Positions 45,682-53,867 of a stretch of DNA of 64,000 nucleotides are shown here, in pieces; the first letter of the stretch is position 1; the number at the start of each line of letters is the position of its first letter. Source of the stretch: AP-15 sp963700185 (GTDB lineage Bacteria > Pseudomonadota > Alphaproteobacteria > ATCC43930 > CGMCC-115725); contig CAVOWP010000004.1 of NCBI GenBank assembly GCA_963700185.1, positions 1 through 64,000 of the forward strand, read 5' to 3'. Both the position numbers and the translations under genes were made by a program. A model generated the notes under the pieces. The model had not been told where the DNA came from and made no database searches. It was given only the letters and a program-made list of their open reading frames with translations.

Positions 45682-45897
45682 ATGCGTGTCATCCCCGTCT
45701 TACTTGCGGCGTTAACGGCTTTGGCTGCCGTATCGGCACAGGCAGCCCCGAACCCAAACCTGGAAAACTGGCTCCCGCTCGGCCCCGCTCTGTCCTTCGC
45801 GCTGGGTGATCAAGGCTGCGAGCACGGCTGGCATCAAGCCCTCTGGCGCGACTGGCGCGGCGATTGGTGGTGGGGTCCGTGCGTGCCCAATAGATGA
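45682..45897 (+). CDS. Small secreted protein, GCG_CRPN-like
   Basis: A 71-residue protein with signal peptide MRVIPVLLAALTALAAVSAQA and a Trp-rich C-terminus QGCEHGWHQALWRDWRGDWWWGPCVPNR. The GC..GWH.....W.GPC.PN layout recalls GCG_CRPN-type short proteins. CGGAGG precedes the ATG. Its stop overlaps the next ATG (ATGA). Confidence 0.68.
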   Translation: MRVIPVLLAALTALAAVSAQAAPNPNLENWLPLGPALSFALGDQGCEHGWHQALWRDWRGDWWWGPCVPNR

Positions 45898-46082
45898 CCT
45901 GGTTCCACTCGGCGGACGCCTCAATGGTTTGGGCATTTGAAGTCGCACGGATCTGCCTTGCCATCTTCGGTTGCGTGGCGGCAGGTTGGGCCGTGGGGTT
46001 CGGAATGGGATACCGCAGAGGTGTGAACGACACCATTGTGCACGAGATCGCCTGCGCCGAGCAGCGGGTCAGTGCGGAGTAG
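45894..46082 (+). CDS. Small membrane protein
   Basis: Sixty-two residues with one hydrophobic helix (VARICLAIFGCVAAGWAVGFGMGYRRG). The ATG overlaps the previous stop by four bases, so the two are translationally coupled. Function unknown. Confidence 0.55.
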   Translation: MTWFHSADASMVWAFEVARICLAIFGCVAAGWAVGFGMGYRRGVNDTIVHEIACAEQRVSAE

Positions 46083-46103
46083 ATTTCCGCGGACGCCACG
46101 GTG

Positions 46104-47345
46104 TCATTGGTGCAGCAACCCGGCGATTGCCGCGCTCATGCAGGTCGCGATCGTGCCGGAAACGATCGAACGCAAGCCGAGCTGGGTGATCTCCCGGCGG
46201 CGCTCCGGAACCATCGCGCCAAGTCCGCCGACCAGGATGCCGAGCGAGCCGAAATTGGCGAAACCGCAGAGCGCGTAAGTGACGATCAGTCTTGCTTGCG
46301 GGCCGAGCGCCTCCTCCGGCAATTTCGCGAGATCCAGATAGGCGACAAACTCGTTCAGCACGGTCTTGGTGCCCATCAGCGCCGCCGCCTCGGCGCTCTC
46401 GGCCCAGGGCACGCCGATAAGCCACATCACCGGGCGGAATGCGAGTGCGAACAGTTCCTGCAGTGTAATGCCGCCGGGCAACTGGCCGAGCAGCATATTG
46501 ACTAGCGCGACCAGTGCCACTGTGACAATCAGCACGGTGACAATACCGACCAGCGGCGCCACTCCGTCCCTCGTGCCCTTGACCAACGCGTCGAAGGCGC
46601 CGGCCGGCTCCTCGCCGACGGCAATCTCCGCCCTGTCCTCACTGGGCGCGAACGGCACCATCAGCGCCGCGACCGCCAGCGCAGCCGGCGTGCTGATTAC
46701 CGAGCAAATCAGGATGTTGCCGAGCGCGTCCGGGAGGATCGGGCCGAGCATTGTGGCGTAAACGACCATCACCGTTCCGGCGACACCAGCCATACCGCAG
46801 CTCATGACGGCGAACAATTCGCCGCGCTGCATCCGCGCAAGGTACGGCCGTATCAGCAGCGGCGCCTCGATCATGCCGACATAGATGTGAACCGCCGCAC
46901 CGAGTGCGAGTGCGCCCGATATGCCCATGCTCCGCCGCAAGACCCAAGCGAAAGCTCGAGTGACCGCCTGCAATATCCCCCAATAATACAACAATGCCGA
47001 CAGTGCGCTGATCGTCAGCACCAGCGGCAGCACCTTGAAGGCGAGAATAAAGCTCGCGCCTTGTGTTGTCTCGATGAACGGCAACGCGCCACCGCCGAGA
47101 TAACCGAACACAAACGCCGTCCCCCGATCCGTCGCCTCCTGCAATGCCAGCGCCCCGCGGTTCAATAACAGCAGAACATGCGAGGCCGGCGGAAAGCGCA
47201 GCAGCAATACCGCGAGCGTCGCCTGCAATCCTAGCCCTACAATGACGGTGCGCCACGGAATACGCCGCTCGCGATCGCCGCGCCGCCGTTCGCCCAGCGC
47301 CCAGGCCAGAACAAGCAGAACCAGAATGCCGAGCAGACCGCGCAT
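46104..47345 (-). CDS. CNT-family nucleoside transporter (NupC-like)
   Basis: A 413-residue concentrative nucleoside transporter. Family features: RGTAFVFGYLGGGALPFIETTQGASFILAFKVLPLVLTISALSALLYYWG, GAAVHIYVGMIEAPLLIRPYL, SCGMAGVAGTVMVVYATML, MGTKTVLNEFVAYLDLAKL and LIVTYALCGFANFGSLGILVGGL. It imports nucleosides by ion symport across the inner membrane. The start at 47345 (MRGLLGILVL) is preferred over a longer frame from 47390. Confidence 0.94.
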   Translation of the reverse strand: MRGLLGILVLLVLAWALGERRRGDRERRIPWRTVIVGLGLQATLAVLLLRFPPASHVLLLLNRGALALQEATDRGTAFVFGYLGGGALPFIETTQGASFILAFKVLPLVLTISALSALLYYWGILQAVTRAFAWVLRRSMGISGALALGAAVHIYVGMIEAPLLIRPYLARMQRGELFAVMSCGMAGVAGTVMVVYATMLGPILPDALGNILICSVISTPAALAVAALMVPFAPSEDRAEIAVGEEPAGAFDALVKGTRDGVAPLVGIVTVLIVTVALVALVNMLLGQLPGGITLQELFALAFRPVMWLIGVPWAESAEAAALMGTKTVLNEFVAYLDLAKLPEEALGPQARLIVTYALCGFANFGSLGILVGGLGAMVPERRREITQLGLRSIVSGTIATCMSAAIAGLLHQ

Positions 47346-47418
47346 CGCTATAACCTGACTTGCCTCGTAAGGGCTACCCTCACCCACCAACCCCCGACCC
47401 TCACCCGCTCAAAGATCT

Positions 47419-47446
47419 CCCTCTCCGCCCTTGGGGGCGGAGAGGG
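47419..47446. repeat. Hairpin of the CCCTCTCCGCCC type
   Basis: CCCTCTCCGCCC and GGGCGGAGAGGG around a short loop, a 12-base perfect stem. It is the same motif as the first arm of the composite repeats at 17733 and 42211. It lies upstream of the CNT gene. Confidence 0.65.
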
Positions 47447-47727
47447 TCACGAACTCGCGACAAGCGAAATTGTATGTGGATCGACTTGCTGGCGGGGCTG
47501 TCGAGATGGGGCATTCTGAGGATTCCGCCCGGCTTCTGCACCCAGGTCGCCTGCGAACCCAGTAGGGCGAACAGCACCGCCGGCCGCCGCAAAATCGCAC
47601 AGATTTCGCCGCATTTCCGTCTCTCACCACCCTCCGCCCGACATCGTCGAACCGTCGCTGCTCAATGAGAACCGAGATTTACCGCACAGAAGTTAGAGGA
47701 CGCCACCCAACAAAGGGCCCCGGTCGC

Positions 47728-47793
47728 ATGAATTTGGCGCGTTCCTGCTCGAAGTAGGTTAAATTCGGCGCGGGAGTTAGCGCCGTCCGAGCA
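47728..47793 (+). promoter_or_regulatory. Leader of cyclase 1, duplicated at 49811
   Basis: Sixty-six bases directly before the first cyclase ATG recur before the second with about five changes. Conservation of the non-coding leader suggests that promoter or translation signals were duplicated with the gene. No clear -35/-10 pair was assigned. Confidence 0.45.
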
Positions 47794-49764
47794 ATGACCA
47801 CCACGACCGCTACCCGCCGTCTCGCCGCGATCCTCGCCGCCGATGTGGTGGGCTATTCGTTGCTGATGGGTGCGGATGAGGAAGGCACGCACGAACGGTT
47901 CAAAGCGCATTTGCGCGAAGTCGTCGATCCGAAGATCCGCGAGCATCACGGCCGAATCGTCAAGACCACCGGCGACGGCGTGCTGGCGGAATTCGGCAGT
48001 GTCGTCGAAGCGGTGCGGTGTGCGAGCGAAATCCAGCAGGAAATGGGGGACCGCGATCGGGATCTCGCCGAGGAGCGCCGCCTGCAGTTTCGCATCGGCG
48101 TCAATCTCGGCGACGTGATCGTCGACAGCGGCGACATATATGGCGACGGTGTCAACATCGGCGTCCGGCTGGAGGGGTTGGCGGCGCCAGGTGGCATCTG
48201 CGTCTCGGGCACGGTCCGCGACCATATCGGCGACCGGCTCCCCTACGCCTTCGAGGATATGGGTGAGCAGAGCGTCAAGAACATCGCGCGGCCGGTGCGA
48301 GTTTATGCGTTGCGACCCAAAGGCCTCACTGCTGCGCCGGCCCGCGGATTGCCGTCGCGGCCGGCCCGGCGTTGGTGGGCCGTGATCGGCGCGCTCGCCG
48401 CGGCTGCCCTTGTCATTGGTTGCATTGCATGGTGGTTTTGGCCGGCGCCGGCCTTCTTCTCCATAGCCGGGAAGCCATCGGAGCAAGCAACTGCGTCTGC
48501 AACACCGATGCCTGCAGCTTCGGCGACCACGTCGATCTCGCTGCCGCTCGTCGCACCGCGCTTGTCCATTGTGGTGCTGCCTTTCGCCAATCTCAGCAAC
48601 GACCCCGACCAGCAATATTTTGCCGATGGCATCACCGAGGATCTCACGACCGATCTGTCGCGGATTCCAGATACGTTGGTGATCTCTCGCAATACTGCTT
48701 TCACCTACAGGAACAAACCGGTCGACACAAAGCAGATTGGCCGCGAGCTGGGCGTGCGCTATGTGCTGGAAGGGAGCGTCCAGCGTTCGGGCAGCCAAGT
48801 GCGAATAAACGCGCAGCTGATAGATGCCGAGACGGATGCGCACCTCTGGGCAGAGCGGTTTGACCGCGACACGGGCGATCTGTTCGCCCTGCAAAACGAG
48901 ATTACGAGTCGGATCGCGGTCGCGCTGAATGTAGAGGTTCTTACTGCTGAGGTCGCTCGCGCGGCCGAGAATAATCCCGACGCGCTAGACTACATCCTTC
49001 AGGGACGTGCGGCTCTGGCGCAGCCGACTGGGCTCGACAGCTATTGGAAGGCGATCAACTCGTTCGAGCACGCGCTGGCACTCGATCCGCAATCCATCGA
49101 GGCGAAGGGCTGGTTGGCAAATGCACTCGCCGGCCGCGTTTTAGATCTTCACCCGAGCTCATCCTTGAGGGATTTGAAACGCGCAAATGCGCTGGCAAGC
49201 CAAGCCCTGGCGGCATCGCCCCGCAGCACGCCTGCGCATCTCGCCAAAGGCCAACTGCTTCGGGCGGAGGGGCGCTGCGATGAGGCCATTCCCGAATTCG
49301 AGATGGTGATCGCCGCAAATCGTAATTCCTCGGGCGCACTTTCCGCTCTTGGCGAGTGCAAGCTCCTAACGGGAGCGATAGGCGAGGCAATCCCATTAGA
49401 GGAGCAGGCGATCCGTCTCGGCCCCCGCGATCCTTACGTCTTCAACCGGTATCTCGTGATTGGCAAGGTGCATCTGCTGCAATCGCGCATCGAAGAGGCG
49501 ATCCTATGGTTGGAGAGGGCGCGCATCGGCAATCCGGGATCACCTTGGCCACACAACTGGCTCGCCTCCGCCTATGCGCTCAAAGGCGAGACCGATCGTG
49601 CCGCGACCGAACTTGCCGAGGCCCGCAAACTATTGGGCAAGGGTTCTTTTTCGAGCATCGCCCAGATGAAGGCGATCGGAAATTTCGGGGTGCCGGAGAC
49701 CCGCGCCTTGTTCGAAGCCACTTATCTCGCCGGTCTGCGCAAGGCCGGAATGCCGGAGGAATGA
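47794..49764 (+). CDS. Class III adenylate/guanylate cyclase with TM helix, TolB-like domain and TPRs
   Basis: A 656-residue protein. Cyclase domain at 8-175: metal Asp17 (AADVVGYS), Asp61 (KTTGDGVLAEF), purine-site Lys57, and Asn121/Arg125 (NIGVRLEGLA). A transmembrane helix follows at about 194-217 (WWAVIGALAAAALVIGCIAWWFW). The next domain (VVLPFANLSNDPDQQYFADGITEDLTTDLSRIPDTLVISRNTAFTYRN...LGVRYVLEGSVQRSGSQVRINAQLIDAETDAHLWAERFD) is the TolB-like part common in such cyclases, then TPR-like helices to the end. Probably makes cAMP at the membrane. A tandem paralogue follows. Confidence 0.93.
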   Translation: MTTTTATRRLAAILAADVVGYSLLMGADEEGTHERFKAHLREVVDPKIREHHGRIVKTTGDGVLAEFGSVVEAVRCASEIQQEMGDRDRDLAEERRLQFRIGVNLGDVIVDSGDIYGDGVNIGVRLEGLAAPGGICVSGTVRDHIGDRLPYAFEDMGEQSVKNIARPVRVYALRPKGLTAAPARGLPSRPARRWWAVIGALAAAALVIGCIAWWFWPAPAFFSIAGKPSEQATASATPMPAASATTSISLPLVAPRLSIVVLPFANLSNDPDQQYFADGITEDLTTDLSRIPDTLVISRNTAFTYRNKPVDTKQIGRELGVRYVLEGSVQRSGSQVRINAQLIDAETDAHLWAERFDRDTGDLFALQNEITSRIAVALNVEVLTAEVARAAENNPDALDYILQGRAALAQPTGLDSYWKAINSFEHALALDPQSIEAKGWLANALAGRVLDLHPSSSLRDLKRANALASQALAASPRSTPAHLAKGQLLRAEGRCDEAIPEFEMVIAANRNSSGALSALGECKLLTGAIGEAIPLEEQAIRLGPRDPYVFNRYLVIGKVHLLQSRIEEAILWLERARIGNPGSPWPHNWLASAYALKGETDRAATELAEARKLLGKGSFSSIAQMKAIGNFGVPETRALFEATYLAGLRKAGMPEE

Positions 49765-49810
49765 CCGACGGTGCCGGTTCGCCGGGCGCGGGCCATTGCA
49801 ACGCGATCGT

Positions 49811-49876
49811 ATGAAATTGGCGCGTTCCCGCTCGAAATAGGTTAAATTCGGCGCGGGAGTTAGCGCTGTCCGAGCA
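49811..49876 (+). promoter_or_regulatory. Leader of cyclase 2, copy of 47728-47793
   Basis: Matches the leader of the first cyclase almost base for base up to its ATG, so both paralogues may respond to the same signal. Confidence 0.45.
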
Positions 49877-51674
49877 ATGACCACCACGACCGCCACCCGC
49901 CGTCTCGCCGCAATCCTCGCCGCCGATGTGGTGGGGTATTCGCGCTTGATGGGCGCGGATGAGGAAGGCACGCACGAACGCGTCAAGGCGCATCTGTGCG
50001 AGCTGGTCGATCCGAAGATCCGCGAGCATCGCGGCCGCGTCGTCAAGACCACCGGCGACGGCGTGCTGGCGGAATTCGCCAGCGTTGTCGACGCGGTGCG
50101 CTGCGCCGGCGAAATCCAGCGCGCGATGGCCCAACGCGATCTGGATGTCGCCGAGGAGCGCCGCCTGCGATTTCGCATCGGGGTCAACCTCGGCGACGTG
50201 ATCGCCGATGGCGGTGACATTTATGGTGACGGCGTCAACATCGCGGTGCGGCTGGAGGGGTTGGCAGCGCCGGGCAGCATCTGCGTCTCGGGCACGGTGC
50301 GCGACCACATCGGCGACCGGCTCCCTTACGCCTTCGATGACATGGGCGAGCAGAGCGTCAAGAACATCGCACGGCCGGTTAGGGTCTATGCGGTGCGACC
50401 CGAAGGCATAGCCGGCGTGCCTATGGCAGGCCTGCCGTCCAGCACGTCAAGTCCGCCCCCCATCGCTGCACCACGCCTGTCGATCGTAGTCCTGCCGTTT
50501 ACTAATCTCGGCGACGACCGGGAACAGCAGTATTTTGCAGATGCGATCACCGAGGATCTGACAACCGATTTATCGCGGCTCGCGAATATGTTCGTGATCT
50601 CGCGCAATACCGCCTTCACATACAGGAACAAGCCAGTCGGCACGAAGCAAATTGGCCAAGAGTTGGGCGTCCGCTATGTGCTCGAAGGGAGCGTCCGACG
50701 GTCAGGCAGTCGGATCCGCGTCAACGCTCAACTAATCGACGCCGAAACTGGCGCACATGTGTGGGCCGACCGATGCGACTGCACCATGGCCGATCTGCTC
50801 GGTTTGCAAGATGAGATCACGACATGGATCGCGAACGCTCTTGGCGTCGAGCTGATCGCCGCGGAGGCCGCCCGGCCAACCGAGCATCCCGACGCTCTCG
50901 ACTACATTCTCCGCGGACGCGCGGCATTATTGAAGCCCCAGACGCCAGACACCTATGCAGAGGCAATTGGCTGGTACGAGCGCGCGTTGGCGCTCGATCC
51001 GCAATCCGTGGACGCGCAGAGCCGATTGGCCGGCGCACTCGTGCACAGGGTGCACAGTGGGATGTCCCGCTCGGCCGCGACCGACATCTCGCGGGCGGAC
51101 GGGCTGGTCGGCGAAGCCTTGGCGGCGTCGCCCCGTAGCGCGTATGCGCATTACGTCAAAGGCAGCGTGCTGCGCGCGCAGAACCGATGCGAGGAGGCGA
51201 TTCCCGAATTCGAAACGGCGCTTGCGTTGAATCGCAACATAGTGGGCGCGTTACACGAACTAGGTTGGTGCAAAATCTGGGCCGGGTCGATAGAGGACGC
51301 GATACCGCTCGAGGAGCAAGCCATTCGCCTCAGCCCCCGCGACTTCCGGCATCGGCTGGCGGTACTTACTGATTGGGACTGTGCATCTGCTGCAATCGCG
51401 CACCGACGAGGCGATCGTCTGGCTCGAAAAGGCGCGCAGCGCCATTCCTGCCGCAGCGGTCATTCGCCGCCGCCTCGCCGCCGCCTACGCCCTCAGAGGC
51501 GAGACCGAACGCGCCGCCGCCGAACTCGCCGAAAGCCGCAGGCTGGCCGGCGACGATCGTTTGAGCCTCGCCCCCGTGAAGGCCAGCCGACGGTTGGGGG
51601 TGCCGAAAACCCGCGCCTTGTGGGAAGCCACTTATTTCGCGGGGCTGCGCAAGGCCGGGATGCCGGAGGGATGA
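49877..51674 (+). pseudogene. Class III cyclase paralogue lacking the TM helix, one frameshift
   Basis: Closely similar to the preceding gene in the cyclase domain (AADVVGYSRLMGADEEGTHERVKAHL, KTTGDGVLAEFASVV) and TolB-like part, but the linker is only about 25 residues (GVPMAGLPSSTSSPPPIAAPRLS) and has no membrane helix, so it should be soluble. TPR-like repeats end with TRALWEATYFAGLRKAGMPEG, as in the paralogue. One extra base at 51344-51345 (D-S-G-I-G-W-R-Y expected) breaks the frame late. About 598 residues if restored. Confidence 0.88.
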
Positions 51675-51901
51675 CCGACACCACCGGTTCGCCGTGACCC
51701 CTGACATCGGAGCCTGGGGCTGTGCCCATAAAGGTGTATATTCGACGTCTTTTCTGTGCATCGCGTAACCTGCACAAACACGTGAAAGGAAGGGCGTGCG
51801 ATCCCACGACTTTAGCAATAACAGGCGAGCGTTGTGATCGGATCAATTTGAATCGTATCAAACTATGCAGCTTTTGGCGGCGTTGTGGCCGCCCTAATGG
51901 G

Positions 51902-52207
51902 CTATTTCATTCGAGGTGGTTTACCCTCGGGAAGAAACATCGTCCTCACCACTGCAACATAGTTGGGATGGTTGACGAACCGCCCTATCGACATGTTGTC
52001 GTTGTCTTCAACGTTTCGCCATTCGATCTCATCATCGGGTCGAATGTGCAACAGCTCCTTTGCCCATTCGCGAACCTCCTCTATAGCAGCCTGACTGGTC
52101 CAGTGAAGTCGCTCGGAACGTCTGATAATCGCCCCTTCGACAAACTCCGGTCGCGTGGTTCTGAATAGGACGGCCCCCCAGACGTATCGATCTTTCCGGT
52201 AGACCAT
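51902..52207 (-). CDS. Hypothetical protein
   Basis: A 101-residue soluble protein: MVYRKDRYVWGAVLFRTTRPEFVEGAIIRRSERLHWTSQAAIEEVREWAKELLHIRPDDEIEWRNVEDNDNMSIGRF. No family recognised. It has sensible amino-acid usage and a predicted alpha/beta character. The 51675-51901 gap beside it shows nothing further. Confidence 0.55.
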   Translation of the reverse strand: MVYRKDRYVWGAVLFRTTRPEFVEGAIIRRSERLHWTSQAAIEEVREWAKELLHIRPDDEIEWRNVEDNDNMSIGRFVNHPNYVAVVRTMFLPEGKPPRMK

Positions 52208-52249
52208 CGGCTTCTCTCGTATCTCGCTCGCCGCGAATCGAAATGCAAT

Positions 52250-52289
52250 TATGGTTAATGCTTGTCAAGTATGGTTAATGCTTGTCAAG
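52250..52289. repeat. Tandem 20-base duplication
   Basis: A 20-base unit containing GGTTAATGCTTGTCAAG occurs twice head to tail upstream of the hypothetical gene at 51902-52207. It may double a regulator-binding site, but it could also be a replication slip. Confidence 0.7.
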
Positions 52290-52329
52290 ATTTTTTGGGG
52301 CAGTGTTGTGCCAAGCCCACCGATGGCGG

Positions 52330-52357
52330 CCGGCTCACAATATCCGGCTCACAATAT
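52330..52357. repeat. Tandem 14-base duplication
   Basis: CCGGCTCACAATAT occurs twice in a row. It is close to the 20-base duplication in an otherwise gene-free 220-base gap. Confidence 0.7.
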
Positions 52358-52427
52358 GAGGACCGAAATGCCGCCCGGGCCGGCTTTGGACATGACAAAG
52401 ACGTAGGCAGTTGCCCGGCTGCGACGG

Positions 52428-53822
52428 TCACGCTGGAATGGTCAGCGAAATCAACCTTGCGGCCGCGCGGTCGAGGCGATCGAGGTGGCGGCAGGTGTCG
52501 ATTAGTTCGGCGAATTGCGCTTCGCTGATGGCGAGGCCGGGGGTGATCGGGCGGATGCGGCGGGCTTGTTCTTCGAAATCCCAGATGAATTCGCGGCCGG
52601 TGCCTTCTCTGGTGAAACTGCGGCCGTCTTTCGTGAAGACCGTGATCCCTGGGCCGAACAAGGTGCGGCGCACGGTCGGGATCAGGGTCACGCGGTGCAT
52701 CAGATCGAGCACGGCGGGCGGGTCGGCTTCGCCGGTGCCGGGCCTGTCGCCGCGCAATAAGGGATAGCCGCGCTCGGCGGCGCCCCAGGCGGTGAAGTAC
52801 TGAGTGCTGCCGACCTGCGGCGGGCTCTCGATGCCGCGGCTGGGGAAGGCCGGGCTCGGATATTCCGTCTCGAGCCAGTTAACGAGCGCTTCGATACGGT
52901 CGATGTCGTCGTAACGGAGGTTGTGCTCCTCGCACAGCCTCGCCGTCACATCGACATGGGCGATGTTGTAGCCGGCGGTCGAGTAGATGCGGTAGAGCGT
53001 CTCGAGGAAGATCCAATCCCGGCCGAGGCCCTCGGCGATCTTGGCCATATCGGTGCGGTTCGCGCCTGTAAAGCTGTAGCGCAATTCGCCGCGGTTGTTG
53101 CCGGCATAGGCGTGGTAGAACCCAGCCTCTCCCTCCAGTACCGTCTCGCCGCCCGGCGTACCCTGCTTGGCCAAAGCAACGGCCAGCAAGGCATTGCGCA
53201 CGGCGCCGCCCTCGCGCAATGAGCGGCCGCCGCTGCGCGCCCCTTCGAGATTGCCGGCCGCCAGATTGACGCATTGCGCAATCGCGCTGTGGATCTGATC
53301 TTGGTCGAGGCGCTGCAATTTGGCGGCGGCGACCGCCGCGCCGAAGATGCCGAACACCGGCCCGGCGTGGAAACCGCGCGACATGACGGTCGGGATGAAC
53401 TCGGCGGCCATGCGCTCCATGACCTCGTAGCCGGCGGCGACAGCGGTGAGGAACTCCTTCCCGGAAGCCCCGGTGATCTCCGCCGCGACGAGGGCCGCCG
53501 GCAGGATCGCGATGCCGGGGTGGGTCAGCATGCGGAATGTGTCCCACTTCCCGCCAGCGAAGATTGTCTCCGCATTGACGAAGGCGGCCCCGGCCTTGGT
53601 CAGCTTCGTGCCGTGGCACAGCACGGTCGCGGCACCGCCGCCGCCGGCCTCTTCCTCCTGCATCAAAGCCAATGCTAGCCGGCTCGCGGTCGTGTCGCGG
53701 GCGACCAAGGCCGAGCTCAGCGCCTGCAGGGTGACGCCTTTCGCCCGGTCGACGACCTCGGGTGGCAGGCTTTCGTGCTGGAGGCCGGCTACGAACCCGG
53801 CAAACTCTCGGCTCAGCGACAT
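52428..53822 (-). CDS. MmgE/PrpD family protein
   Basis: A 464-residue protein of the 2-methylcitrate dehydratase (PrpD)/MmgE/cis-aconitate decarboxylase fold: LPPEVVDRAKGVTLQALSSALVARDTTASRLALALM, GTKLTKAGAAFVNAETIFAGGKWDTFRMLTHPGIAILPAALVAAEITGASGKEFLTAVAAGYEVMERMAAEF, and GFHAGPVFGIFGAAVAAAKLQRLD. Members dehydrate or isomerise tricarboxylates or related acids. AAAGGA precedes the ATG. It diverges from the molybdoenzyme gene 45 bases away. Confidence 0.92.
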   Translation of the reverse strand: MSLSREFAGFVAGLQHESLPPEVVDRAKGVTLQALSSALVARDTTASRLALALMQEEEAGGGGAATVLCHGTKLTKAGAAFVNAETIFAGGKWDTFRMLTHPGIAILPAALVAAEITGASGKEFLTAVAAGYEVMERMAAEFIPTVMSRGFHAGPVFGIFGAAVAAAKLQRLDQDQIHSAIAQCVNLAAGNLEGARSGGRSLREGGAVRNALLAVALAKQGTPGGETVLEGEAGFYHAYAGNNRGELRYSFTGANRTDMAKIAEGLGRDWIFLETLYRIYSTAGYNIAHVDVTARLCEEHNLRYDDIDRIEALVNWLETEYPSPAFPSRGIESPPQVGSTQYFTAWGAAERGYPLLRGDRPGTGEADPPAVLDLMHRVTLIPTVRRTLFGPGITVFTKDGRSFTREGTGREFIWDFEEQARRIRPITPGLAISEAQFAELIDTCRHLDRLDRAAARLISLTIPA

Positions 53823-53867
53823 GATGGGTCCTTTCGCGGGGACGGCATCGGCCTATCTTAGCTGTCG

